This document shows positions 21,173-32,285 of a stretch of 64,000 bases of DNA, piece after piece. Both the position numbers and the translations under genes were made by a program. This DNA comes from Oscarella lobularis. Its lineage: Eukaryota > Porifera > Homoscleromorpha > Homosclerophorida > Oscarellidae. The stretch is taken from positions 682,001 to 746,000 of the forward strand of contig NC_089184.1 of NCBI RefSeq assembly GCF_947507565.1, given 5' to 3'. How positions within the stretch are numbered: the first letter of the stretch is position 1; every line of letters starts with the position of its first letter. A model generated the notes under the pieces. The model had not been told where the DNA came from, ran no database searches, and saw only the letters and a program-made list of their open reading frames with translations.

Positions 21173-23031
21173 AAAGAGGACCCATCCTAAAAAGTTCTAA
21201 TTCGGTAAGGTCAATGACATGCAAGTTAGTCAGATGGTTCACGTCATCTTACACCGACGCAGAATTGCATGATAGAATCGCGGCTAACGTGGGAGGTCCT
21301 CTTTGGAACAAAAACACCGTGCATATCTGTACCTCCCCAATAGCTCACCAGCAAACTGCACGGGAACGAGTTCGGCTTCCCCTTCGTCACTTTCTCCTCC
21401 TGATTTCTACGCAAAAAGATCTTGGGATGACGCAGTAAATTGACGGTATAGCGTCCGGCTGACGTCGGACACACGTCATGTACCTGGCTGTATCTATTGA
21501 CCAGACCCTCTTCATCGCCCTCGTTCTGAACAACAAACGCAAGTTAGACTATTGGGCGGAAAAGGGCTGTCGCTGCAAACTACTGACGGAGAACGGTGGC
21601 GGTTTTGGAAGACTTTCGTCCTTGCTTGCCTTCTGCAAAAAAAATATATCGGTCTCAACGATGAGGTGAGAGAATCACTAGCAACGCGCACCAAAGAATA
21701 ACGCGTGAATTGGGCAAGCGTGAATGGGGCAGGCTATTAACCTATTTATCATAACAAATCCTCGGTAAACCAGACTGCTGCTTTCAAATCTCCCTCGAGC
21801 ACAACGCGTGACATGGTGATGCCGTGAGTACATGTATAAATATTAGGTGCATCTGCTTCGCGATGCGATGGAATTTGTAGCTACACGTAGATAAGCTGTG
21901 ATAGCTGGGGAGACAACTTATGTTCTCGCCCTTTGTGCAGCAACAGGATATAAGAGTGGTTTTAATACGGGTGTGCGTTCAGAAGGACGTGTATGACGCA
22001 CTTGCTAGTCGTTGCAGATGCAGAGTATCCTTCTACGGCTATTTGGAGGACGCGGCTAGCCAAGAGAGCGCTCGTATGCACTGCATGTGCGCGTCTTACC
22101 GACTTGGAATCTTCCGATTTCGACATAGTTGTTCTTTTTATACGGGAACGAACGTACGGGTAAGTAGCGATAGAAACCACGTTCACAAACCCGGCAAAAG
22201 AACGCTCTTCCCGTCTCTCAACGAGCTTTATTGGATCGAAAGACACTGCAAAGTCTGCTAGCAGCCAGCCAAACCTGCCAAAACTACTACGAACAAGCAT
22301 CAGCGAGCAGAAAGAAGCCAGTCACCTGGCGCGAGTTAAAGACAGCGAAACACGACAGTTTTCTTCCTGAAATTCTTCTCTCCACGCTTTTCCCAGACTG
22401 TCTCTACAGTCTCGTAGTCTAGTTAGCCCTTTTGACCACTTGACCAAAATGTCAGGTCTATCTTGAAGTCCCCGTGTTTTCTGCAGAATGTCGTCCGAAA
22501 GTGGGTCAGGCCAGGCGGGCTGCACAATGATGGAGAGTTTTTCGTCTCTCTGAATTGCCTGTAGAATAGATTGCATTGCTTCGTATCTGCGGCGGGGTTG
22601 AAGGGCGAACTCGCCACCACGCTGGAGGCGAAGCAGACAAAACCCCAACAAAGAAAGCGGGAAAAACGGTCGCAAGCATACTGGCCGTACCGCTAAGCTC
22701 CAGTGTGAAGAGGGGACTGGAAGGGCTCGCTCTGAGATTGGTTGGAAATATGCCAGCGCTTATCTCTACACAGTAATACCATATGGGCCTTGATGGGTTA
22801 AATTGCTCTGCAATCTGCATACTCCTCCTCCCTTGTCGCGAACGTCATCAAGATATTTGTAGAGCAGTAGAGCGTACCTCAAACCGATTTGTATCTGTTT
22901 GGGCGTGCAAAGAGTCTGAAACTACTATGCGGGTATAACAAGGTTGTTTCATAGAGACGCATGTATTGGACTAAGGTAAGACGCCATGCACTTATACTAT
23001 AGTATAGGGGATAAAACCCATTTAGTATCTG
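21173..23031. other. 1.86-kb stretch without a supported gene
   Basis: It lies between SCAMP1 and Wnt B. I searched both strands for NPF-encoding exons of SCAMP1 and found none. Short open frames here lack family motifs or consistent splice signals. It may hold the missing SCAMP1 5' exons and Wnt B 3' sequence. Confidence 0.5.
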
Positions 23032-24383
23032 TCAGTTGCAGACGTACTTTCCCGTCGGAACCGTTCTTTTACACTGATCGTAGACGACTCTCATCGGTGC
23101 AGGATATCGTATCAGTCTGGGATTGCACTTGATGGTCGAGGTTCTGGTAACGCTGGCGTAACCTCGATCGCAACATAAAACGGAGCAAGAACCAATTCTA
23201 CCTTTAGCAGACAAGTAGCACCTGCGTCCTTTTGTACCGCGTATACCTAAACGCGAGGATCGCCTGCAAAAGTCTGGCGAAGGTTTGACGTAGACAAGGC
23301 TCTCTTTGTGTAGACTTCGAGACTTGTTTGCAGAGAGTGCCTTTATTTTCACTGCACTGTCGTATGTCTCTTTCAGAGTAGCGGCGATTTTTTCCCAACC
23401 TTTCATTCTCTTGGGGTCGCTACAGGTGCCGTTTCTTCCAATGCAACAACATCTACTTATGGTACTGAATTTCACGACCTGCCTCGGAAAAGAAAAATGC
23501 ACTGCATGGAACTGGATGCCAACTGACATTATGTACTCACTAGCAGCCTTCCCACTTCGTAGTTGTGCAAGTGAATCAAGGTTGCTTTGTTGCTTTGGCC
23601 GTCTTTGTTTTGCAGCAGCGAAAGATAGAGAGGATCGTCGATAAATTTTTTCGTTATATTGTATGCGAATTCAACGTTTTTTGAATCTCCTGGCCCGCAC
23701 TTGTCGGACAGACCGGGCAGTCTTCCTCTAGCGCAATCTCGAATTACCGTGTACATTGCCATAGCCGAGATCATTGCATAAACGACCGCACTTTCTTTGG
23801 TCTCTAGAAACAAAGACGCAATCATTGACTATGATTTAATTGAAACTAGTCAAGCACGATGCAATTAGTCCTGGTATACATTCGTAGTCCACGGAACCCT
23901 CTAACTAACCGAGCGTAACCAATTTGCCCAGGGTTTGTTCCAATTGATGTGTATAGCTAACTAACGAGTCCCAGAGAATTACGTTTGTGGACGATGCTGC
24001 CAAACACGTTACGTCCGCCTGAGTAGGCGCAGTTCCACCGTCGTTTAGCGAATGCTTTGCGGCACGCCTTTGCTGCCAAGTTTACGGATAGGCCCAGACT
24101 TATGGCAAGACTGCGGTTGGGAAATGAATCAACGCCGTCTGCGCACTCTTCCAGTTGAAGTCTTGACAGATCGAATGATTCGCACGGTATAGGGCCCAAT
24201 TCCGAACGCAGTGTGCCATTTCTCTCTTGCTTTTTCAAGAACTCCCCAAATTGCCTATATACTCGACAAAATAAAATCTAAAACGGAAGACCAGGTGCGA
24301 ATGACTTGAACCTACCACCATGCTGGAGCCGACGCAAACGAAGTAGATAGTATGCCGAGGAGGACGACACTTGTAGCACGCAT
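23032..24383 (-). CDS. WNT: Wnt ligand B, acylation serine replaced by Asn
   Basis: Four exons (24316-24383, 23983-24254, 23541-23803, 23032-23478) give 349 aa with introns at the same sites as Wnt A. There is a signal peptide (MRATSVVLLGILSTSFASA), PAWWQFGEFL, AFAKRRWNCAYSGGRNVFG and ESAVVYAMISAMAMYTVIRD. The HWGGCS block is lost (KCGPGDSKNVEFAYNITKKF). The acylation hairpin reads SRCCCIGRNGTCSDPKRMKGW: relative to CHGMSGSC the serine is Asn, the His is Ile, and the following TCW cysteine is deleted. The C-terminus carries the cluster-specific CNPRLIRYPAPMRVVYDQC form. It is either a lipid-independent Wnt, as known for Drosophila WntD, or an antagonist. The frame is fully open, so it is not a pseudogene. 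Confidence 0.93.
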
Positions 24384-24726
24384 CAGTTTGATCACACAGT
24401 GTCTGGAAGAGACTGCGTACTACGTCCTTAAATCCGACGCTTACAAGGCGCGCATGTATCGTCGTGCGGCACGTCACGTGCGTTAATTCAACCGCGCCTC
24501 TAGCCATTTTGAATACACACAGATGTCCTGCAGATTTTGCAGCAACAACGCCTGGCTTCTAAGCAACGGTACGTCGACGACGAACTAGGTAAGGAGACAC
24601 GTTGGCGCGACAAAACACGTCACTATAACTAAGTGATGCAAACGTTTTCTTTACTTCCTTCTGCGGACATTCACTATAATGCTTGGAATGCAATTAACTT
24701 ACTGCCTCCGGAAAGACAAATGCGGT

Positions 24727-26106
24727 TTATTGACAATAATGTACGACGATATCTTTCTTACAAGTTTGATAGATAATCCTAATCGGTGGCCGTCGAATTA
24801 GTGTTGGCTTGCAGTAATAATACACTGTTTTCGTGACTGCTTTATAACCTCGGCAGCACAAGCGAGAGCAAGAATTCTCGGCTGATTCGGAAATGTTACA
24901 TTTTCGACCCGAAACAACACTGCAGAAGTCGGGTGACGCATTTACAAATACGAGGTCGTCTTCGCCGAAGCCTCTCGTAGTCGCATCACTCTTTTTTAGT
25001 AGATGGTTCTTGCTACTTGCCTTCACCTTGACCGCTTCGTCGTATTTCTTCTTCAAGTCGTCTCCGACTGCGTTCCAGTTTTTCATTTCAATCCAACACG
25101 CGTGCACGTTGCACGCTCCAGATATCCCCACGCATCGGCATTGAATTCCGGTACTGCGTCGTACGGTCTGTACCCAAGAAAAATAATAACGTTCCAATTA
25201 ATTAAGTCTATGGCCATTCGGGTTAACTTACAATTCGCCCCACTTCATTGTTATGCGCCTTTACGAGCTCGTTCACTTCGTTCACTCGAGACTGAATATG
25301 CGGCGGATCAATGAAGGCCTTAGTTAGTATATATCCGAAATCAACGTTTTCTGAACAGCCACCCCAGTGCACTACTGTCTCCGGATGCTCTTCAAAGATG
25401 TGAGGCACTAAAGATGGCCAGGGCACCCTAACTGTAGGGAGCACCACAGTAGGCCGCCACGGTGACAGAGCATCTGTTGGCAGCTCAACGAACGAGTCCG
25501 GCTTCCTTGACCCGTCGCAACCGCACAGTCTGGGAAGACGTCCTGTGGCGCAGTCACGAGTGACGGTGTACATTGCCATGGCGGAGACCATGGCGTATAG
25601 AACAGCGCTTTCTCGGGATTCTATCACAAACAAAGGGGAAACGCTTTCAGTCAATCATCGCTAAGACACAACTATTGCAACTTGAAGTCGTTCAACTTAT
25701 TAATTGCCTAAAGCGATGATTTGCTAAGTAATGGGTTTACTTTGCCCGGCGGCTTCGCCAAAGACGCTGTGACCACCTGTGTAGGGGCAGTTCCACCGTC
25801 GTTTGGAAAATGTTTTGTTGCAGACACCAACGGCCAGATTGACGGACGTTCCAAGGCTGATCATGAGATTTTGATTGCGAGGATCTGCACACAGTTGCAA
25901 CTGTTTGTCGGAGAGATTGAAGTGTTCGCACGGTATAGACTGTGCGAGTGGAAAATGATTTTTGATCTGGTTCTCCAAGAATTCGCCGAATTGCCTACAG
26001 TCACAGCAATTTTGACTAAAGGTTCCATGCATTTCTTTACGTACCACCACGCTGGGGTTGAAGAGGAATATGAGAGTAGTAGGGAGACGAAGAATAAGAT
26101 GATCAT
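24727..26106 (-). CDS. WNT: Wnt ligand C
   Basis: Four exons (26045-26106, 25741-25994, 25232-25620, 24727-25167) give 381 aa. A signal peptide (MIILFFVSLLLSYSSSTPA) leads into WWYV/QFGEFL, then TFSKRRWNCPYTGG, SAMAMYTVTRDCATGRL, VHWGGCSENVDFGY, and the acylation hairpin CRCVGISGACNVHACW. The key serine is kept, although His is Val and the second serine is Ala. The C-terminus is CKPTLIRRPPIRIIYQTC, the same rewritten module as in A and B. A Pro/Trp-rich insert precedes the WGGC block. AATAAA overlaps the stop codon on the coding strand. Confidence 0.95.
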
Positions 26107-26701
26107 GTTGGTTGGTGGCTTCTGACTAAAATGAAATCACAGCGCGTAGAGTCACAGCCTTTGTACTCAAGGCAGGTTTTAGCCGGACAAAATTAGATGT
26201 CTTCTGCGCGGATTGCAAAGAGACAAGCTAATTGGTGACAAGTGCTACCAAATATAGATATACTGTCTGCATACCCTCGTGCTTCACATCTGGCCTCTTC
26301 AGTGCGAATGAATATAAGATGGTTTGCATGTGGATGACGTGTGTTTCTTTCATTTGATAAAAGGCTGGTACAGCTCAGACAGACCGAGCAAGCCTTACTT
26401 CAACAGACTAGTCCCGCCTTCAAGAGAACGCTCATTGTTTTTCGTAGAAGAAGAAATCAATACATCAATAGCATATACAGAAGTTATTGATACAGTAGTT
26501 CAATACGGGCCCGTTCTGAGTGACGTAATTCTTCGACATTTCCACGTGAGGCTGACGCCGATCTCATTCTGCTCGAATACTTGGCGACGGACGAAGTCCA
26601 CTTGGTCGATCGCTCAGCGTCTATTAGCTCGTACAGGCCAAAACGCCGCAAAAACAACACCGGGGACCCTTTTGAGGGAACATCGTCACAAGTTCTAACC
26701 G
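26107..26701. promoter_or_regulatory. Divergent promoter region of Wnt C and SCAMP2
   Basis: 595 nt between two start codons on opposite strands. No gene seen. Confidence 0.5.
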
Positions 26702-28427
26702 ATGGCGGGCTACGAAGACAATCCGTTTGCAGATCCAACCGACGTCAATCCCTTCGCTGTAAGAGCAAAAACGGCGCGCATACGCGCACTTTCGATCGTC
26801 GTTTTCCTCCCAGGATCCATCCGTTACGGAAGCGACAAGCTCAGCGGCTCAAGGCATCGACGTCTTTAATCCTTTCGTCGAAGGAGTCCCATCCGACACG
26901 AAAACAACGGTAAATAATCGTCCGAGCCTCTGAGAGTTCGTCACGTGATCCTACTCTCATCGCCCTTAGAGCGTTCACGATACGAAACCGGAGCCGCCTC
27001 CTGTCATTAGACCGACAGCTCCGGAACCCATTCCGGAGCCCCCACCGTCGTACGACGATCACGTAAGAGAAATTCTCGATGATTATGATTATGTCTTTAT
27101 TTCTGTTCTAGTATCCTGGTGATTCAGCGCCTATCACGCTACATGACGTCAGAAAAAATACTGAATTGGTTTTCTTTTTTTGAGTGTGAATTTTTGTTAA
27201 ATTTAGGATTTGGAAAGAAATAACCAGCAACAGCAACAACAACAGGAGAAACAACAGCAACAGCAGCCTATCGTTGGAGGTAATATAACAGAATCAATGC
27301 CTTATTGAAACCTCTTTATATTAATCCAAAGCTGGGGGGTGGGCGATGACTGAATTTTGGTGGGGAAAAAAGCTTTTGTTTTTTTAGAAAAAATTAATAA
27401 TTTTCCGCCGCTGCCTCGATGGTGCCCATGCAAGCCGTGCTTCTATCACAACATATCGGTCGAAATTCCTCCGCACAACAAGAGCAAAGTGAAAATGATG
27501 TGGCTTCTCTATTGGCGTACGAAATACTTCTCGCAAAAACGTGTGCGCGAGTCTTTATTTCTCTGCAGTACTAGCCGCAATTTGGCTTCTGAATACGATA
27601 GCTGCTCTAGCTGCATTGATTGGGACCGACGGCCAAAACGATTCCGGCGTAGCATTTGGTCTTTCTCTCCTATTTCTTGTACTCTTTGTGCCATGCGCTT
27701 TCCTTTGCTGGTATTGGCCTCTATACAAGGCTTTCAGGTACTGACTCATATTATGGGGATATAATCTTCACAATTTTTTTTGTCTAGGAGCGATTCGTCG
27801 ATGTGGTTCATGTTTTTCTTCTTCGTCTTTTTCTTCCAAATCGTCAATTTCATCGTTAACGCCATTGGGATTCAAGGCTCCGGGTCCATGTAATGAAATC
27901 ACATAACACTGGTGCATCCTAATGAATCTTCCCCTCCCCTTCCCCTCCCCTTTCCCTCCTCCCCTTTCTCTCTCTCCCCAGTGGCTTTATTTACTCGTTG
28001 CAAGCCTTTGGCAAGAATAAGGCCGTAGGAGCGATGTGTCTCTTCGTAGCTGGATTCTGGATCCTTTGCACCGTGCTCGCAATTGTTTTCCTAATTAGGG
28101 TAAGCATTCAATGTTTATACTCCTCGAGGCGATCTTTTTGCACACGCACGCACATTCCGCTGACTAATGCGACCTTTGGCTGACCCCGCGATTCAATTGA
28201 CGTCATTTCCCCGATGGGACAAGATTTCGCTTAGGAAATTTTCTAAATTCGATATGCCGTCTTTCCCCCAGATTCATCGATACTATCGAACTTCGGGATT
28301 GACCGTCCAGCAAGCTCAGAAAGAGTTCGCCGACACGCGAGCGGCTCGTCAGGCCGGACAAATGGCCGGACAAGCGGCAGGGCAAGCGGTCGTTTCTGCC
28401 GCGGCTTCGTCAGCGGCGGGCCAGTGA
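26702..28427 (+). CDS. SCAMP: SCAMP-like secretory carrier membrane protein 2
   Basis: The complete SCAMP layout is present. The N-terminus holds three NPF motifs (DNPFADP, VNPFA, FNPFVEG), which bind EH-domain proteins such as EHD/Eps15 and intersectin. A proline-rich part follows (PEPPPVIRPTAPEPIPEPPPS), then a Gln-rich coiled segment (LERNNQQQQQQQEKQQ), then FPPLPRWCPCKPCFYHNISV. The four transmembrane helices come next, with the conserved CAFLCWYWPLYKAFR loop and SSMWFMFFFF. The tail is IHRYYRTSGLTVQQAQKEF, ending with A/G/Q repeats (AGQMAGQAAGQA). It acts in vesicle recycling and endocytosis. Exons are joined by short introns. The last coding exon starts near 28272. It lies opposite SCAMP1 in the cluster and keeps the N-terminus that SCAMP1 appears to lack. 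Confidence 0.93.
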
Positions 28428-29490
28428 CGGTAATTCAAAAATAGACAGGGGGGGACACAAATGGGTTGAGGCGGGACATGCTACGCACTCTGCATTCGTC
28501 TTCTCATCTTCGTGTTGATGTATGTAGACGTTTTTGTGTTCAGTTTAGTACGTTTGTTGTCGGGTTTCTTCTACTGCTGCTATATCTTCCTACTGCTATA
28601 CTTGCAGTAGTCGCTGAAAAATGTATGGGCGCTATAATTAGTGGTGGGCTCGAGAAGTCGGCGTGTAATCTTCTCGTGAGATGTATACATGTATATGGGT
28701 GCCTATTTATGGAGTCTATGGGGTACCAGCTTGTATGAGGAGTCTGCGGTCGTTGAGCGGGGGTAGGAAAGGAAGGGGGGAGGGCGGCTCGGGGGTTGGT
28801 ACTCGCTTGTCACCGTACCTAAACTCGTGACCGCGGATTCTTTTCGTCGTCGCCTCCCCGTTTGGTTTTGAATTGGGGTAAATCGAATCGGATTTTTTAC
28901 CATCTTGCGCGCGACATTTGCATTGGGAAGAGACGCCATCAAGGCGTCCTGGCACTGATATCGCGTCAACAAACATCCTCGAAGAAAGAGTTAGAGTGGA
29001 ACACTAGACATTTCCGGTTGATGGAGCTGTGCACTCCGGTTTGAATCAGATGACGCTTTTCCGAGTGTACTTTGAGAGCGCGTGTCAGCAGCTCTCGATA
29101 GTGAAGTGATTCACACATCCGCACAGGCTCACATGCCGGTGTAGCGCGGTTCTGCTCCTGACGCAATGTCCATGCAAATTAATCAAATCAACGATCCACG
29201 GCAGGTCCGGTTCGGTTCTTTATATCGTGATCATGTCGACATTTGCTTCCTAGATCTCGTCAGCGCACCGCGTTCTCACTTCTGCTTCATATAATGGAAT
29301 AGAAGTTGCATTAGGGATAAGTACCATCACGATCCGTCCATCCCCTGCAGTTTCCTTATCCGTAGATTCCTGCATAAATTGTCTTCAATGATGATGCGAC
29401 GAAGATATATTTGGCTTCAATCCCGAATCGAGCGGTCAGTAGAGCTCGAATCGTCGAAGCAGCAACTCTCCCCTATATCTCGACCTGAAA
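28428..29490. other. 1.06-kb region between SCAMP2 and Wnt D, no gene seen
   Basis: Probable SCAMP2 3' UTR and Wnt D promoter. A small hairpin (CTACTGC / GCAGTAG) lies near 28590-28612. Nothing else I can support. Confidence 0.5.
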
Positions 29491-31113
29491 ATGAAGCAGA
29501 CTTGTATCGTTCTCATTCTATTCTGCATCGCGGTGCAAGCAACTTGGCTGTGAGTCATGGGTCCCTCTGTGTTTATTCTGTTCTGCGTCGCGGGCTTCGG
29601 TTGCCAGTTGGCCTCCTCGCTCATGTTTTTTCTTCTCTCGTGCAGCGATCTGGGCCAGAGATTGATAGACGAAGAGATACGACTTCGCGGACCCGATTTC
29701 GATCCCGACATCGTGCACATTCCCGAAGAGGACATCAAACCGACGTTGGACTGCTACGATGTCAACATGACGACGGGTCAGTTCCAAATATGCGAGAAGT
29801 CGGAGAAGGGCCTCCTCGTCGCCATCGCTCAAGGAATCAACGCTGCCGTGTATACGTGCAAGCGAGACTTTGAGAATCGTCAGTGGAATTGCACCGATCC
29901 CTTTGGCAACGCCTTCACGGCAGGTGCGTTTTCTCGGCATAGAATCGATTTGTTAGTAATCCTAAACCGGCGGGAACCCTCGGGGCGATTTAGAAAGCAA
30001 CTCTTCTCATAAGGAACGGTTTAGCAATGATGCTCCTCCCTAATCACTTAACAAAACTCGAGCCTCGTCGTTTTTGCTTGACCCAGTGCAATCGAGGCCC
30101 CTATAGACCTCCCTGTAGCAGTTTTTCAAGCCATTGCCCTGGCTTCTTTTCTCTACGGCGTCGCTCATCCGCTTTGTGTATAGGATCTCGGCAAGCGGCC
30201 TACGTTCGCTCGTTGGTCGGCGTCGCCGTCACTTATTCTATTACCATCGCCTGCTCCTACGGATCGTTACCGCTTACATGCGGCTGCTTGTCGCGCTCGA
30301 AATTGCCCCCCTTCGGCAACAGAACGTACGAGTGGGGCGAATGCTCGCACGACGTGAGCCGCGCCGCCACGCTCGCCTCGAACTTCATCATAGCGGGAGA
30401 AGAAGGAGAGGACGAAGAAACGAGCGCCGATGATCGACTGAACTCTTTGGCGAACGTCCACAATTACGAGGCAGGAACGAAGGTAATAACGGGTAGCGGG
30501 AAACGTACGCGGCACGCGAAACGATCGTCCGGTCGCAACGTCCGTTCTCATGTTTATTCATGTTTTATTCATGCATATGTCTCGCGGTCGCTCTGCCAAA
30601 ACTTCTTTCATCATTTCGCAATCGGACTCTTGTTTGTCCTTTTTCTTGTAGATCGCGACGACCGCCGTCAAAGTCGTCTGTCGTTGTCTCGGCGGCACCT
30701 TGTCGTGCGCGACGAAAGTGTGCCATCGAGAGCTGCGTCAGTTCTCGCACATCGGCTCGACGCTCGTCGACAAATACAACAAGGCGGTGCAGATAAAATT
30801 GTCGAAAAACGGCGAGCGCTTGAAGAGCGCCGATTCGACGACGGGTACGTTCGAGGACACCGACTTGGTGTACGCGAACTCGGCGTCGCTGTGCGAACCG
30901 AATTCCGCTTTCGGTTACGATGGCATACACGGCCGCGAGTGCATTTCGGACGATCCGAGCGCACCGAACTATTGTCCGTCTTTTTGCTGCGGCTATGGCT
31001 ACTTCTCGTACATCGAGGAGAAAAAGAGAAGTTGCCGGTGCAAATTGAAATGCTGCTTTGAACTCATTTGCGACGTTTGCATTGTCGAAAGAACGAAGTA
31101 CAGGTGCAAGTAA
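29491..31113 (+). CDS. WNT: Wnt ligand D, divergent acylation hairpin
   Basis: Exons 29491-29549, 29646-29923, 30184-30482 and 30652-31113 close in phase to 365 aa. The signal peptide is MKQTCIVLILFCIAVQA. The N-terminal half has YTCKRDFENRQWNCTDPFG and SLVGVAVTYSITIACSYG, then TYEWGECSHDVSRA in place of WGGCSxN. The acylation hairpin is VCRCLGGTLSCATKVCH: compared with CHGVSGSC the acylated Ser is Thr and the next Gly is Leu. Unlike A-C it keeps the classical C-terminal cysteine pattern (SFCCGYGYF, then SCRCKLKCCFELICDVC, ending TKYRCK). It is therefore a separate Wnt lineage from the A-C tandem set, with intron positions still shared. Confidence 0.93.
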
Positions 31114-31607
31114 GCGTATCCCCCTCGCACTAGAGTCTACTGTATGTAACCCAAAGCGGAGAACATGCAATTTTTCTAAGGTTCAGATGCTACTGTAAAA
31201 ATTTTTTGAAGCTTTGACTTTCAGTTTGGCATAGAATAGTCTGTCAATTAGGCCAATTATTATGATTCATCAGACTTTCCTCGCAGCGGGGGGCATACCT
31301 CTTTGTTTGACGTTTGCGGAACTCTGCGCGCGTCACAACGAAACGACCTCCAACCCCGTTTGGCAGATAATTGTGGTCGACGTTTGAGTGCCTTCATGTA
31401 TAGATCATTACCGGGAGGGGGGAACTGCCACCGTCCGCCTATTTGCGGACGGTGGCCAACAGAGAGCGTCGGCCACAATGCAAGTCAACATCCTGCGCGT
31501 ATTTTGCATGTACGTGTTCGTATGGACGCCGAGACCGCTATCAAGTAGCGCGTGTGCGAAAAGACTATTTTTGGTTGCCGGTAATGAACCGGCTCGACTT
31601 TGATAGT
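31114..31607. other. Convergent intergenic region of Wnt D and AK6
   Basis: 494 nt with no coding gene seen. It contains a perfect hairpin at 31427-31456. Confidence 0.5.
31427..31456. repeat. Perfect 12-bp inverted repeat (hairpin)
   Basis: GCCACCGTCCGC, a six-base loop CTATTT, then the exact complement GCGGACGGTGGC. The stem is GC-rich and lies between the convergent Wnt D and AK6 genes. It could be a transcript-end structure or part of a small RNA precursor. Confidence 0.8.
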
Positions 31608-32253
<646 letters not shown>

Positions 32254-32285
32254 TTTCGAACACTCGTCTCCGCATGCGTAAATAA
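32254..32285. promoter_or_regulatory. 32-nt divergent start interval of AK6 and MAU2
   Basis: Only 32 bases separate the two opposite ATG codons. Any core promoter must overlap the 5' coding exons or use start sites inside them. No TATA box is seen. Confidence 0.6.

Noticed and set aside
30027-31061. A 344-codon frame over Wnt D
   Set aside because: It contains the third Wnt D exon, then reads through an intron and the wrong frame of exon 4. The spliced Wnt frame explains the region.
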